The notes: a model not told the origin generated them from the sequence alone. A stretch of DNA of 44,967 nt from JBGSYN01 sp041750975 (GCA_041750975.1 JBGSYN010000010.1:1-44967), one strand, 5' to 3'; counted from the stretch's first letter, positions 24,254 to 33,634 are shown. Numbers and translations: made by a program.

Positions 24254-25176
24254 CAATCGAAACCCAGCAATTCGAAGATGTCCCGATCCTTCATCGGCTT
24301 GGGCGTCACCGGCTCGTCGGTGCCGGCATAGAGGGCGGCTGCGAGCCTCATATATTCCTGCTGCACCGCTTCGAGTTCGGGCGTCGGCTCGAGCTCGAAC
24401 AGGGTCGCCTTCTTCAGCCGGCTCTTGCGGATGATGTCGAGATCGGGGAAGTGGGCCGCCTTCTTGAGCCCGACCATGTCGTTGAATTTGTCGATCTGGT
24501 CGGTGGCGGCACTGCGATTGGCGATGACGCCGCCGAGCCTGACATCGTAATTCTTCGATTTTGCCAGAATGGCGGCAAGGATGCGGTTCATCGCATAGAT
24601 CGAATCGAAATCGTTGGCGGTGACGATCAAGGCCTTGTCGGCATGCTGCAAGGGTGCTGCAAAGCCGCCGCAGACGACATCGCCCAGGACATCGAAAATG
24701 ACGACATCGGTGTCCTCGAGCAGATGGTGTTCCTTCAAGAGCTTGACCGTCTGCCCGACGACATAGCCGCCGCAGCCGGTGCCGGCGGGCGGGCCGCCCG
24801 CCTCGACGCACATCACGCCGTTATAGCCCTCATAGACGAAGTCCTCGACGCGCAGCTCTTCGGGGTGGAAATCCACCGATTCGAGCACGTCGATCACTGT
24901 CGGCATCAGGCATTTGGTGAGCGTGAAGGTGCTGTCGTGCTTCGGATCGCAGCCGATCTGCAGGACCCGCTTGCCGAGCTTGGAAAACGCCACGGAGAGA
25001 TTGGACGAGGTCGTGCTCTTGCCGATCCCGCCCTTGCCATAAACGGCGAAGACTTTCGCCCCCTCGATCTTAACCTTGGGGTCCAGCCTGACCTGGACGC
25101 TGCCTTCGCCGTCGTCGCGCCTGGTCGGCATGAAGCCCTTGGCTTTGGGGCGGTTATGGACTTCGATGGCTGACAA
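24253..25176 (-). CDS. bchL: Light-independent protochlorophyllide reductase, ATP-binding Fe-protein subunit
   Basis: NifH-like homodimer that passes electrons to BchNB for reduction of protochlorophyllide ring D. Start taken as a TTG at 25176: it has AGGAGAG about 7 nt upstream and gives 307 aa, near the usual ~300. No ATG occurs at a suitable place except much further in (MPTRRDDG). Seen: Walker A GKGGIGKST, switch region CDPKHDSTFTLT, and the two 4Fe-4S cysteines in GTGCGG and DVVCGG. It lies 31 nt downstream of bchH and is coupled to bchM. The complex is oxygen-sensitive, in contrast to the O2-using AcsF of the same operon. Confidence 0.96.
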   Translation of the reverse strand: MSAIEVHNRPKAKGFMPTRRDDGEGSVQVRLDPKVKIEGAKVFAVYGKGGIGKSTTSSNLSVAFSKLGKRVLQIGCDPKHDSTFTLTKCLMPTVIDVLESVDFHPEELRVEDFVYEGYNGVMCVEAGGPPAGTGCGGYVVGQTVKLLKEHHLLEDTDVVIFDVLGDVVCGGFAAPLQHADKALIVTANDFDSIYAMNRILAAILAKSKNYDVRLGGVIANRSAATDQIDKFNDMVGLKKAAHFPDLDIIRKSRLKKATLFELEPTPELEAVQQEYMRLAAALYAGTDEPVTPKPMKDRDIFELLGFD

Positions 25177-25207
25177 ATTCTCTCTCCTCTGGGACTTCGG
25201 CGCGGCT

Positions 25208-28200
25208 TTAGGCGGGGGCACCCTCGATAATGCCCTCGAGGCGGTCCTCAAGCTCGTCGCCGGCGCGCCTCAGTGCCGCGAGCATCGCTTCATCGGGTGA
25301 CCAATAATTGCGTTCGTGGGCCTCGAGCAGCCGGTTCGCGACCTTGGCCGAAGCCTTCGGGTTGAGCTTCGCCAGCCGTTCGCGCATCGTCTCGTCGAGC
25401 ACGTAGGTCTGGGTCAGCTGCTGATAGACCCAGGGTGCGACGCCGCCGGTGGTGGCCGACCAGCCCATGGTGTTGGTGATGCCGGCCTCGATCTGGCGGA
25501 CACCTTCATAGCCGTGCTTCAGCATGCCCTCGTACCAGCGCGGATTGAGCATCCGCGTGCGGGTCTCGAGCGCGACCTGCTCGCCGAGCGTCCGGAATTT
25601 GCCCTCGCCCCGGGTCTGATCGCCGATATAGATCGGCACGGTCTTGCCCTGGGCCCGGCTGACCGAGCGGCCGATGCCGCCGAGCGTGTCGAAGTAATGA
25701 TCGACGGTGGTGACACCAAGCTCGACCGATTCGAGGTTTTGATAGGCGAGGTGAATGTCGGCCAGCACGCTCTGCAGCAGCTCGGATTGTCGCTGGGCCT
25801 TGCCGGTACGGCCATAGGCGAAGCACTTGCGGTTCGAGTAGGTCTCGGCCAGTTCGTCCTCGTCCTGCCAGGCGCCGCTGTCGATCAGCTGATTGACGTT
25901 CGAGCCGTATACACCCTCGGCATTGCTGAAGACCCGAAGCGATGCCGTCTCGAGATCGCAGTCATGCGCCGCCTGGTAAGTGAGAGCGTGGGCGCGAACG
26001 AAATTGTGCTCGAGCGGCTCGTCGACGGAGGCCGCAAGGAACGTCGCCTCGGCCAGCAGCTTCGTCTGCAACGGCAGGAGATCGCGGAAAATGCCCGAGA
26101 GTGTGACCACCACATCGATGCGCGGCCGCCCCAATTCCTCGAGCGGGATCAAGGTCGCCCCCGCCAGCCGGCCATAGCTGTCGAAACGCGGTTTGGCGCC
26201 GAGGAGTGCCAGCGCCTGGGCGATCGGCCCGCCTTCGGTCTTGAGGTTGTCGGTGCCCCAAAGCACGAGGGCGATGCTCTCCGGGAACGGATTGCCGTCC
26301 GCCAGATGCCGCTCGATCAGCCGTTCGGCCTGTGCTGCGCCATCCTTCATCGCGAAGGCACTCGGGATCTTGAAGGGATCGAAGCCGTGCAGGTTACGGC
26401 CGGTCGGCATCACTTCGGGCGTGCGCACGAGATCGCCGCCCGGCGCCGGCCGCACGAACCTGCCGTCGAGCGCATGCAGCAGCGCATCCGATTCATGGTC
26501 TTCGGCGAGCATCGCCGCGGTCGTTGCAAGCTTGCGGAAGAGCTCGATGGTTCGCTCTTCGCCAGCACTGCCCGAAACGTCTTCCGGTGTCTGGCCCTGG
26601 GCGAGTGCCATCATCGAGGCCTTGTTCGGGCTTTCGTGCCCCGCTACCTCGGCGATCGTCTGCAGCAGCTCGGCCCGCTCCTCGATGGAGGGCACGGCGC
26701 CGACCACATGCAGCCCATGCGGGATCAGCGAGTATTCGAGCTCCAGGACGTCCTGCTGCAACCTGGCGATGGCGAGCTCCGCATGACCGTTCCAAGTGGG
26801 TTCGGCCTGAACCAGCTCGAGCTCGGCCGCCTGGGTCTGGATCAGCTCGACCAATTGCGCGCGCTCGTCATGGGCTTCCGGGCTGAGGGCGCGGTAGCGG
26901 TCGAGCGAGGCTTTCAGATCCTGCAGCCCGCGATAGAGCCCGGCATGGCCCACGGGCGGCGTCATATAGGTGATCAGCGTGGCGCCCGAGCGGCGTTTGG
27001 CGATGGTGCCTTCCGAAGGATTATTGGCGGCATAAAGGTAGAAATTGGGCAGATCGCCGATCAGCCGCTCCGGCCAGCAAGCCTCCGAGAGCCCGGTCTG
27101 TTTGCCCGGCATGAACTCGAGCGCTCCGTGCGTGCCGTAGTGCAGCACGGCATGGGCGCCGAAATCCTCGCGCAGCCAGCGATAGAATGCCGAAAACGCG
27201 TGGGTCGGCGCGAAACTGCCCTCGAACAAGAGCCGCATCGGATCGCCCTCGTAACCGAAGGCGGGCTGCACACCGACGAAGATATTGCCGAAGGAGGCGC
27301 CCAGCACTTGGATCGAGGCTCCGTCGCACTGCTGCCGGCCCGGAGCCGGGCCCCATTGCGCCTCGATCTCGTTGAGGTAGCGCTCGCGGCGAATGTGATC
27401 GTCGACGCCGATGCGGGCGGCGACATTGGCGTCCGTGCCGTGCAACGACGCATTGCCCTCGAGCACGGCATCGCGCAGGGCGTCGACCGAGGCCGGCACC
27501 TCGACCCGATAGCCTGCGGACTTCAGCGAGTTCAGCGTGTTGAAGAGCGATTCGAAGACCGAGAGATAGGCTGCCGTGCCGGTGGCACCGCCATTGGGCG
27601 GGAAGTTGAAGAGGACCACTGCGAGCTTGCGTTCCGCGGCCTCGGCCCGCCTCAAGGCAACCAGCTTCGCCGTCTTTGCCGCCAAGGCGTCGGCGCGTTC
27701 TTGCAGCACCTTCATCTCGCGGCCGTTGGCCGGATCGCCGGAACGGCCGCCGAAGATCATCGGGGTGGTGGCGCCGTCGAGTTCGGGAATGGCCACCATC
27801 ATGGTCGCTTCGACCGGCATCAGACCGCGCTCGGAGGACCGCCACTGTTCGAGCGTCTGCAATTCGAGCGCGTGGGCGGCGAGATAGGGCACGTCGAGAC
27901 TGGCGAGCAATTCCTCGGCGGCCTTGGCGTCGTTGTAGGCCGGCCCGCCGATCAGCGAGAAGCCGGTCAGCGAGATCACCGCATCGACCGTAGCACTGCC
28001 GTTCTTCATGAAGAAGCGCTCGACCACGGGCCGTGCGTCGAAGCCGCTGGAGAAGGCCGGGATGACGTTCAGCCCCTTGGCTTCGAGCGCTGCGATCACG
28101 CCGTCATAGTGGCCGGCGTCATTGGCCAGCACGTAGGAGCGGGTGACGATCACACCGACCGTGCCATTACGGCCGACTTTCGGGAGCTTGGCCAGATCCT

Positions 28201-28921
28201 CGCCGAACTTCCCGGCCATGCGCGGGTGATAGAGCCCGACATCGGGATAGATCGTCGGCGCCTTGATCTCGATCGCCTCGCGCAGTTGGCGTCTCTCGCC
28301 ATCGGCATAACGGCCGATCAGGAACCGGACCATGTTGATGACGTTGTCGTCCGAGCCCGCCAGCCAGTACTGCATGGTCAGGAAATATGCCCGGACATCC
28401 TGGGCAGCACCGGGAATGAAGCGGAGGATCTTGGGGATTCGGCGCAGCATGGCGGCCTGCTTCGCACCCGAGCTGCCGCCGGTCTTCTTGTTCTTGCCGC
28501 GAAGCCTCGAAAGCAGCGCCATCGGCCCGCGCTGCGGCTTGTCCATCGAAAACTTGCCGAGCCGCGTCAGCTTCATGACGTCGCCGACCGAGACCATGCC
28601 GGCCATGGCATCGCAGTGATCGCGCCGCGCCTGCAAGGCCGGCAGCACCGCCTGCACATGGTCTTCTAGGAACAACATCGTGGCGATGATGATGTCACCA
28701 TTGGCGATGTCGTCCTCGCAACGCGCCAGGGCTTCCTCATCGGTGGCCCACTCGGCGGCGGCATGGAGGCTCAGTTGCAAGCCCGGCAGTTCCGGCGCCA
28801 GGACGTCGCGGGCGCGTTCCACCGTGCTCGCCAGATGCCGATCGAGCGTGACGATGACGACACGCACCGGCGTCGCCGCCGAGGGCATCATCTCAGCGGC
28901 CGAAATGGGCTTTTGCATCAT
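25208..28921 (-). CDS. bchH: Magnesium chelatase, large porphyrin-binding subunit H
   Basis: Binds protoporphyrin IX and, with BchI and BchD (not in the window), inserts Mg2+. 1237 aa, full length. Family features include VRVVIVTLDRHLASTVERAR, the conserved GTHGALEFMPGKQTGLSEACWPERLIGDLPNFYLYAANNPSEGTIAKRR block, GGPIAQALALLGAKPRFDSYGR, RIDVVVTLSGIFRDLLPLQ and the C-terminal WYEGMLKHGYEGVRQIEAGITNTMGWSATTGGV. The start at 28921 overlaps the 3' end of bchB by 29 nt, and no strong ribosome site is visible. Met at 28891 is an alternative start just past bchB. Confidence 0.97.
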   Translation of the reverse strand: MMQKPISAAEMMPSAATPVRVVIVTLDRHLASTVERARDVLAPELPGLQLSLHAAAEWATDEEALARCEDDIANGDIIIATMLFLEDHVQAVLPALQARRDHCDAMAGMVSVGDVMKLTRLGKFSMDKPQRGPMALLSRLRGKNKKTGGSSGAKQAAMLRRIPKILRFIPGAAQDVRAYFLTMQYWLAGSDDNVINMVRFLIGRYADGERRQLREAIEIKAPTIYPDVGLYHPRMAGKFGEDLAKLPKVGRNGTVGVIVTRSYVLANDAGHYDGVIAALEAKGLNVIPAFSSGFDARPVVERFFMKNGSATVDAVISLTGFSLIGGPAYNDAKAAEELLASLDVPYLAAHALELQTLEQWRSSERGLMPVEATMMVAIPELDGATTPMIFGGRSGDPANGREMKVLQERADALAAKTAKLVALRRAEAAERKLAVVLFNFPPNGGATGTAAYLSVFESLFNTLNSLKSAGYRVEVPASVDALRDAVLEGNASLHGTDANVAARIGVDDHIRRERYLNEIEAQWGPAPGRQQCDGASIQVLGASFGNIFVGVQPAFGYEGDPMRLLFEGSFAPTHAFSAFYRWLREDFGAHAVLHYGTHGALEFMPGKQTGLSEACWPERLIGDLPNFYLYAANNPSEGTIAKRRSGATLITYMTPPVGHAGLYRGLQDLKASLDRYRALSPEAHDERAQLVELIQTQAAELELVQAEPTWNGHAELAIARLQQDVLELEYSLIPHGLHVVGAVPSIEERAELLQTIAEVAGHESPNKASMMALAQGQTPEDVSGSAGEERTIELFRKLATTAAMLAEDHESDALLHALDGRFVRPAPGGDLVRTPEVMPTGRNLHGFDPFKIPSAFAMKDGAAQAERLIERHLADGNPFPESIALVLWGTDNLKTEGGPIAQALALLGAKPRFDSYGRLAGATLIPLEELGRPRIDVVVTLSGIFRDLLPLQTKLLAEATFLAASVDEPLEHNFVRAHALTYQAAHDCDLETASLRVFSNAEGVYGSNVNQLIDSGAWQDEDELAETYSNRKCFAYGRTGKAQRQSELLQSVLADIHLAYQNLESVELGVTTVDHYFDTLGGIGRSVSRAQGKTVPIYIGDQTRGEGKFRTLGEQVALETRTRMLNPRWYEGMLKHGYEGVRQIEAGITNTMGWSATTGGVAPWVYQQLTQTYVLDETMRERLAKLNPKASAKVANRLLEAHERNYWSPDEAMLAALRRAGDELEDRLEGIIEGAPA

Positions 28922-30434
28922 AAAGTGTCTCGACCGTTATGGTGGCAACGCCACGCTCATTGGCAAAGCGCTCGGTATTCTTTCGTGCTTTGCCGCGCAC
29001 GAAGAACGGGATTTTTTTGAGTTCGGACTGGGCGTCGACGGCCCAAACGATTGGCCCATCAAGAGCAGGCTCGGATTCGATTTTCGCCGTCTCGGCAGGT
29101 TGGCTGTGGCCGGCACCCAAATGGGAAGCACCGGCGTTGTCCGAGAACTCGAAGTCCTCGCGGAACATGCCCAAGAGATGCTCTTCGAGGCCCATCATCA
29201 AGGGATGGACCCAGGTGTCCCAAAGGACGTTCGCACCCTCGAACCCCATCTGCGGCGAGTAGCGGGCCGGAAAGTCCTGCACATGGACGGGGGCCGAGAT
29301 CACCGCACAGGGAATGCCGTGCCGCTTGGCGATATGGCGCTCCATCTGGGTGCCCAGAACGAGTTCGGGCTCGAGCGCCTCGACGGCTTCCTCGACATCC
29401 AGATAATCGTCGGTGATCAGCGCCTCGAGACCAAGCTCACTGGCGGCGGCGCGAACCTCGCGGGCGAACTCGCGGGAATAGGTGCCGAGCCCCACGACCT
29501 CGAAGCCGAACTCCTCGGAGGCGACCTTGGCGGCGGCTATGGCATGGGTGGCATCGCCGAAGATGAACACCCGCTTGGCGGTGAGATAGGTCGAATCGAT
29601 CGAGCGCGAGTACCAGGGCAGACGCGAATCGATGCCGAGCAGGACCGGTTTCGGGTCGATGCCCGTGATCTCGGCGATTTCCTCGATGAAGGCCCGGGTC
29701 GCACCCACGCCGATCGGGACGGTCTTGGTGCGCGGCTGCTTGAAGGTCCGCTCGAGCCAGCGGGCCGTCGTCTCGGCGATCTCGGGATAGAGGACGACAT
29801 TGAAATCGGCTTCCGGAATGCGCGCCAGATCCGAGGGCGAAGCGCCAAGCGGTGCGGTCACATGAACGTCGATCCCGAAATTTTCGAGCAGGCCCTTGAT
29901 CTCATGGACGTCGTCGCGATGCCGGAAGCCGAGGGCCGTCGCCCCCAGGATGTTGCAGCGCGGGCGATCGGAAACGGCACGCTCGACCTCGATCCCGCTG
30001 CAGAACGTCCGAACCAGATGATAGAAGGTCTCGGCAGCGCCCCAGTTTTCTTTCCGCTGATAGGCGGGGAGTTCCAGCGGCACGACCGGGATCGGCAGAT
30101 CGAGCGCCTTGGCGAGGCCGCCCGGATCGTCCTGGATCAGTTCGGCCGTGCAGGAAGCGCCGACGATCATCGCTTCCGGGCGAAACCGCTCATAGGCCTC
30201 GGCGGCGGCAGTTTTGAAGAGTTCCGCCGTGTCACTACCGAGATCGCGCGCCTGGAACGTGGTGTAGGTAACCGGCGGGCGCATCGGCCGCCGCTCGATC
30301 ATCGTGAACAGGAGATCGGCGTAGGTGTCGCCCTGCGGCGCATGCAGGACGTAGTGCAGCCCGTTCATCGCGGTTGCGATGCGCATCGCACCGACATGCG
30401 GCGGGCCTTCATAGGTCCAGACGGTGAGTTGCAT
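28893..30434 (-). CDS. bchB: Light-independent protochlorophyllide reductase subunit B
   Basis: Catalytic NB-protein subunit, 513 aa. Begins MQLTVWTYEGPPHVGAMRIA, the family hallmark. Asp36 (APQGD) is the unusual oxygen ligand of the NB 4Fe-4S cluster and is present at exactly that number. Other features are IVGASCTAELIQDDPGGLAKAL, TYSREFAREVRAAA and HVQDFPARYSPQMGFEGANVLWDTWVHPLMMGLEEHLL. The C-terminal protochlorophyllide-reductase tail ends ERFANERGVATITVETLYDAKAHF. It is 3 nt after bchN and overlaps bchH. Confidence 0.97.
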   Translation of the reverse strand: MQLTVWTYEGPPHVGAMRIATAMNGLHYVLHAPQGDTYADLLFTMIERRPMRPPVTYTTFQARDLGSDTAELFKTAAAEAYERFRPEAMIVGASCTAELIQDDPGGLAKALDLPIPVVPLELPAYQRKENWGAAETFYHLVRTFCSGIEVERAVSDRPRCNILGATALGFRHRDDVHEIKGLLENFGIDVHVTAPLGASPSDLARIPEADFNVVLYPEIAETTARWLERTFKQPRTKTVPIGVGATRAFIEEIAEITGIDPKPVLLGIDSRLPWYSRSIDSTYLTAKRVFIFGDATHAIAAAKVASEEFGFEVVGLGTYSREFAREVRAAASELGLEALITDDYLDVEEAVEALEPELVLGTQMERHIAKRHGIPCAVISAPVHVQDFPARYSPQMGFEGANVLWDTWVHPLMMGLEEHLLGMFREDFEFSDNAGASHLGAGHSQPAETAKIESEPALDGPIVWAVDAQSELKKIPFFVRGKARKNTERFANERGVATITVETLYDAKAHFGR

Positions 30435-30437
30435 CGC

Positions 30438-31745
30438 CTAGACCCTCAACCGCGTGCGCCGCGCCAACGGGCGGACGAAGAGTTCGGCCAGATCGCCGGC
30501 CTGGTCGAAGCCCTGCAACGGCGTGAACAGCAACTCGATCGACCATTTGGTGGTGATGCCTTCCGCCTCCAGCGGGTTGGCGAGACCGAGACCGCAAACC
30601 ACCAGATCGGGGCCCGCGGCGCGGCAGCGGTCGAGCTGGTTCTCGACATGCTGGCCTTCGCTCAGCCGGACGTTCTCTGGCAGCCAGTCGAGTTCGACGG
30701 AAAGATGCTGGCGATGCAGATAGGGTGTCCCGACCTCGACCAGCTCCATGCCCATTTCGCGCGCGAGAAATCGGGCGAGCGGTACCTCGAGCTGGGAATC
30801 CGGGAAGAAGAAAATCCGCTTGCCTTCGAGCCGGTCGCGGTAGTGCGAAAGCGCCTTCTGGGCCCGTTCGGTTTGCGGCTGGATCACCGCCTGGAACCGA
30901 GCCTCGTCGATACCGAACGCATCGGCGGCCGCCTTGAGCCACCCTGTGGTACCTTCGATGCCGAGCGGGAACGGTGCTTCGAGCCGCACCGCACCGCGCT
31001 CTTCCAAGGCCCGTGCGGTGTCGGCAAGGAAGGGCTGCGCCAGAAGATAGCGGGTATTCGGGCCGACCGGCGGCAATGCCTTGGAGTTGCGCGGCGGCAG
31101 GAAGTGCACACTGCCGATGCCGAGTTCGTCGAAGAGGCGCTTGAACTGATCCTCGACGATATCGGCGAGCGCTCCGGCGATCAGCAGCGAAGGGGCGGCA
31201 TTGGCCGCGGCCTCCGGCAATTCCGGGACCAGCGAGGCGAGGCAGGCATCCTCGCCTTGGGTGAAGGTGGTCTCGATGCCGCTGCCCGAATAATTGAGCA
31301 CCCGCACATCGGGGCTGTGTTGCTTCGACAGCCGGCCCGCGGCACGGCTCAGATCGAGCTTGATGACCTCCGACGGGCAGGAGCCGACGAGGAACAGCAG
31401 CTTGATATCCGGGCGGCGGGACAACAGCCGGCCGACCACCTTGTCGAGCTCTTCATTGGCATCGGCGAGGCCGGCGAGATCCCGCTCATCGATGATGGCG
31501 GTGCCGAAACGCGGCTCGGCGAAAATCATCACCCCGGCGGCCGATTGCATCAGGTGGGCGCAGGTGCGCGAGCCGACGATCAGGAAGAACGCGTCCTGGA
31601 TCTTGCGATGCAGCCAGATGATCCCGGTCAGGCCGCAAAAGACCTCGCGTTGGCCGCGCTCCTTGAGCACCGGACGGTCTTCGCATCCGGTGACGGCCGC
31701 ACGCGGGCGGTCGGCAATGTCGTAGACGGTGGTGCTCTGGCTCAA
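30438..31745 (-). CDS. bchN: Light-independent protochlorophyllide reductase subunit N
   Basis: Partner of BchB in the nitrogenase-like NB-protein, 435 aa. The cluster cysteines are C37 (VFCGLTG), C62 (SRTCAH) and C123 (VGSCPSEVI). Their spacing of 25 and 61 residues equals that of the known BchN ligands. Start is a TTG that overlaps the bchF stop (TTGA), with a GGGGG stretch upstream. A non-ATG start directly coupled to bchF suggests that its translation depends on bchF translation. The remaining body (FLPPRNSKALPPVGPNTRYLLAQPFLADTARAL) is typical. Confidence 0.97.
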   Translation of the reverse strand: MSQSTTVYDIADRPRAAVTGCEDRPVLKERGQREVFCGLTGIIWLHRKIQDAFFLIVGSRTCAHLMQSAAGVMIFAEPRFGTAIIDERDLAGLADANEELDKVVGRLLSRRPDIKLLFLVGSCPSEVIKLDLSRAAGRLSKQHSPDVRVLNYSGSGIETTFTQGEDACLASLVPELPEAAANAAPSLLIAGALADIVEDQFKRLFDELGIGSVHFLPPRNSKALPPVGPNTRYLLAQPFLADTARALEERGAVRLEAPFPLGIEGTTGWLKAAADAFGIDEARFQAVIQPQTERAQKALSHYRDRLEGKRIFFFPDSQLEVPLARFLAREMGMELVEVGTPYLHRQHLSVELDWLPENVRLSEGQHVENQLDRCRAAGPDLVVCGLGLANPLEAEGITTKWSIELLFTPLQGFDQAGDLAELFVRPLARRTRLRV

Positions 31746-32275
31746 GACGCCGCCCCCAATGACGGCTCCGGGGATAGTTCGGAAACGGTTTGATGGGACG
31801 AGCCCTGAAGCCTGGCGGCGCGCAACTTCAAGACGAATTGTGCCGCATTGATGACGTAACTGGCATAAGCGGCCAGCGCCAACATCATTTGTCCGTAGTC
31901 GCTCAACCAGCCCGTCAGCAGGGCTACGAGGTAGGCCGTGTGCAGGGCCAGCACCAGCATGCTGACCACATCTTCCCAGAAGAAAGAACGGGCAAAGAGA
32001 TACTGTCCGAAGACCTCGCGTTCCCAGATCGAGCCGGTGACCATGATGGTGTAGAGGACGGCCGTCTTGATGACGATCGAGGCCGTGGCGGCGACGAAGC
32101 CATCGCCGGTCACGAGATAGTTAAGGACGAGACCGAGACTGACGAGGAAAACCAGGAACTGCACGGGTGCGAGAATGCCTTGCACCATCGTCCACTTGGA
32201 AGCGTCACGGCGCCGGCGCTCTTCTGCCGTGTAAAGTGTCTGGATCCCGGCGTGTGCGTTTGAAACACGCTCCAT
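31742..32275 (-). CDS. bchF: 3-vinyl bacteriochlorophyllide hydratase
   Basis: Adds water to the C3 vinyl group on the way to bacteriochlorophyll a. 177 aa membrane protein with about four helices. Typical stretches are LYTAEERRRRDASKWTMVQGILAPVQFLVFLVSLGLVL, TVLYTIMVTGSIWEREVFGQYLFARSFFWEDVVSM and YASYVINAAQFVLKLRAARL. GGGAGGA lies 5 nt before the ATG. It is the first gene of the minus-strand superoperon, and its promoter overlaps the PpsR-type operator at 32333-32366. Confidence 0.96.
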   Translation of the reverse strand: MERVSNAHAGIQTLYTAEERRRRDASKWTMVQGILAPVQFLVFLVSLGLVLNYLVTGDGFVAATASIVIKTAVLYTIMVTGSIWEREVFGQYLFARSFFWEDVVSMLVLALHTAYLVALLTGWLSDYGQMMLALAAYASYVINAAQFVLKLRAARLQGSSHQTVSELSPEPSLGAAS

Positions 32276-32309
32276 AAGGATCCTCCCTGCCCGGTTGCCA
32301 ATGACATCG

Positions 32310-32338
32310 ATCTAACGCGAGCGCACAGAGAGTGTCAA
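32310..32338 (-). promoter_or_regulatory. Predicted sigma70-type promoter of the bchF superoperon
   Basis: On the minus strand TTGACA (32338-32333) is followed by a 17-nt spacer and TTAGAT (32315-32310), about 35 nt before the bchF ATG. The -35 box is also the inner end of the PpsR-type operator, so repressor binding would block polymerase. Confidence 0.6.
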
Positions 32339-32366
32339 CAAAACTATACGTCAATTTGCATTGACA
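32333..32366. promoter_or_regulatory. PpsR/CrtJ-type operator between bchF and ppaA
   Basis: 34-nt element flanked by TGTCAA and TTGACA. Read on the bchF strand it is TGT-N12-ACG (TGTCAATGCAAATTGACG), a 10-nt gap, then TTGACA. Known PpsR/CrtJ sites follow TGT-N12-ACA and usually occur in pairs. It lies between divergent bchF and ppaA and could control both. The same architecture recurs at 33486-33518, and the TGT-N12-ACG core again at 36027-36044. Confidence 0.7.
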
Positions 32367-32542
32367 GTCAGGATCCCGCCTTGATCGATCAAGCGCTGTT
32401 CGCCTGCCACGTTGTGCGCGCGAAAAATGGAAAACCGATCGCATTATTGGGCTTGAGCACACGCTGAGCCTCATTGTAGGGAAATCGGTGCGGGGGGCCG
32501 CGATGCACACATTGGCATCGCCTATTGGGGGCGGAAACCAAG

Positions 32543-33406
32543 GTGATCAGAAACCAGGAGTCGACCCGGAAAAATCTCTTTGCCAAAAATGGAAACGGTC
32601 AAGAAAAGCAGCCGAAAACGCAGCAGCGTTTTAACGGTTCGTCTGCCGCACATCCGCAATTGGCGACGACCATCCAGAACCAGATTGTTCCCAAACTAGT
32701 CTCGGCACATCGGCATGAACCGCCCAACGGGACCGCGGAACAATCGGCTGACTATAGGCCGGGCGATGCGCAAGTAACGCGGTTCGCCGATCTGATCCTG
32801 GAACAGGAAACCACGACGGCTTGGGACTTTGTCCAGGGTTTGCGGCGACGTGGCGTCGGCATCGACACGATCTATTTGGATCTTTTCACGCCGACTGCGC
32901 GCCAACTTGGCGACCGCTGGGCGGATGATACCGCGACCCTTGTGGATGTCGCCGTCGGTCTCTCGCGGTTGCAGGAATTCCTGCACGAGTTGAGCCCGTC
33001 TTTCGTGCCTTATTCACCATTGACGGGCGTTGCGCCGCACCGGATTTTGCTCATTCCGATTCCCGGGGAACAGCATAGTTTCGGACTGCTGCTCGTCGCC
33101 GAATTTTTCCGGCAGGCCGGCTGGGATGCGTTCACGGATCCGGTACGCTCGCAGACCGAACTCAATGACCTCGTCCGGCGGGAGGCCTTCTCGGTCATCG
33201 GTTACTCGGTCAGCGCCGATTCCCATTTGCAGCGCTTGGCCTCGAGCATCCAATCCGTACGTCGGCACACCTGTAACTCTTCAATGTCGATTCTGGTGGG
33301 TGGACGTGTCTTCATCGACCAACCCGGTCTTGCCGCAGAGGTCGGTGCCGACGACACCGCCATCGACGCGCGGGATGCCGTAGCCAAGGCCCAGGCCCTG
33401 GTTTGA
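32543..33406 (+). CDS. ppaA: PpaA/AerR family antirepressor with a B12-binding domain
   Basis: Cobalamin-binding regulator that, in Rhodobacter, modulates the PpsR/CrtJ repressor. 287 aa from the GTG at 32543 (GGGGGCGGA upstream); a TTG at 32525 is possible. The first ~85 residues are Gln/Asn/Lys-rich and probably disordered. Then comes a helical cap (VTRFADLILEQETTTAWDFVQGLRRRGVGIDTIYLDLFTPTARQLGDRW). The B12 domain follows with IPIPGEQHSFGLLLVAEFFRQAGW, where H178 is the expected axial ligand, and VIGYSVSADSHLQRLASSI. Gene order ppaA-ppsR next to bchF is the classic arrangement. In AerR a light-sensitive cobalamin controls activity; I infer the same here from the His. Confidence 0.9.
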   Translation: MIRNQESTRKNLFAKNGNGQEKQPKTQQRFNGSSAAHPQLATTIQNQIVPKLVSAHRHEPPNGTAEQSADYRPGDAQVTRFADLILEQETTTAWDFVQGLRRRGVGIDTIYLDLFTPTARQLGDRWADDTATLVDVAVGLSRLQEFLHELSPSFVPYSPLTGVAPHRILLIPIPGEQHSFGLLLVAEFFRQAGWDAFTDPVRSQTELNDLVRREAFSVIGYSVSADSHLQRLASSIQSVRRHTCNSSMSILVGGRVFIDQPGLAAEVGADDTAIDARDAVAKAQALV

Positions 33407-33485
33407 GACCTCGGCCATTGGTACAAAGTGTCGCGGGTCGGCGGCGGTCTTGTTAAGATCGTGGCGTCGGCCCGGCGGGCCAAAC

Positions 33486-33518
33486 TGTCAACTAAATTAG
33501 ACGCAACTTTAATTGACA
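33486..33518. promoter_or_regulatory. PpsR/CrtJ-type operator upstream of ppsR
   Basis: 33-nt element: TGT-N12-ACG (TGTCAACTAAATTAGACG) followed by a second arm ending in TTGACA at 33513-33518. That TTGACA probably serves as the -35 box for ppsR, with a weak -10 (ATACAC) 17 nt later. It matches the bchF operator/promoter closely, which suggests PpsR autoregulation. Confidence 0.65.
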
Positions 33519-33634
33519 CTCGCTGAGCGCTCGACATACACTTCCCCAGGTCCGAATCAAGATTAACGCAACAGCGGAAGAAGTCCTGTGGGCCATTACC
33601 CGACCCGGCGCCGGTGTTGGGGGCCTGAAACGAA

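Noticed and set aside
25316..28669. A 1117-codon open frame on the plus strand opposite bchH
   Set aside because: It is the antisense of a certain bchH gene. High GC keeps the opposite frame open, and the translation is Arg/Gly/Asp-rich with no recognisable domain.
28680..31793. A 1037-codon open frame on the plus strand opposite bchB and bchN
   Set aside because: Same effect: it spans two well-identified genes and their junction, with no domain or ribosome site.
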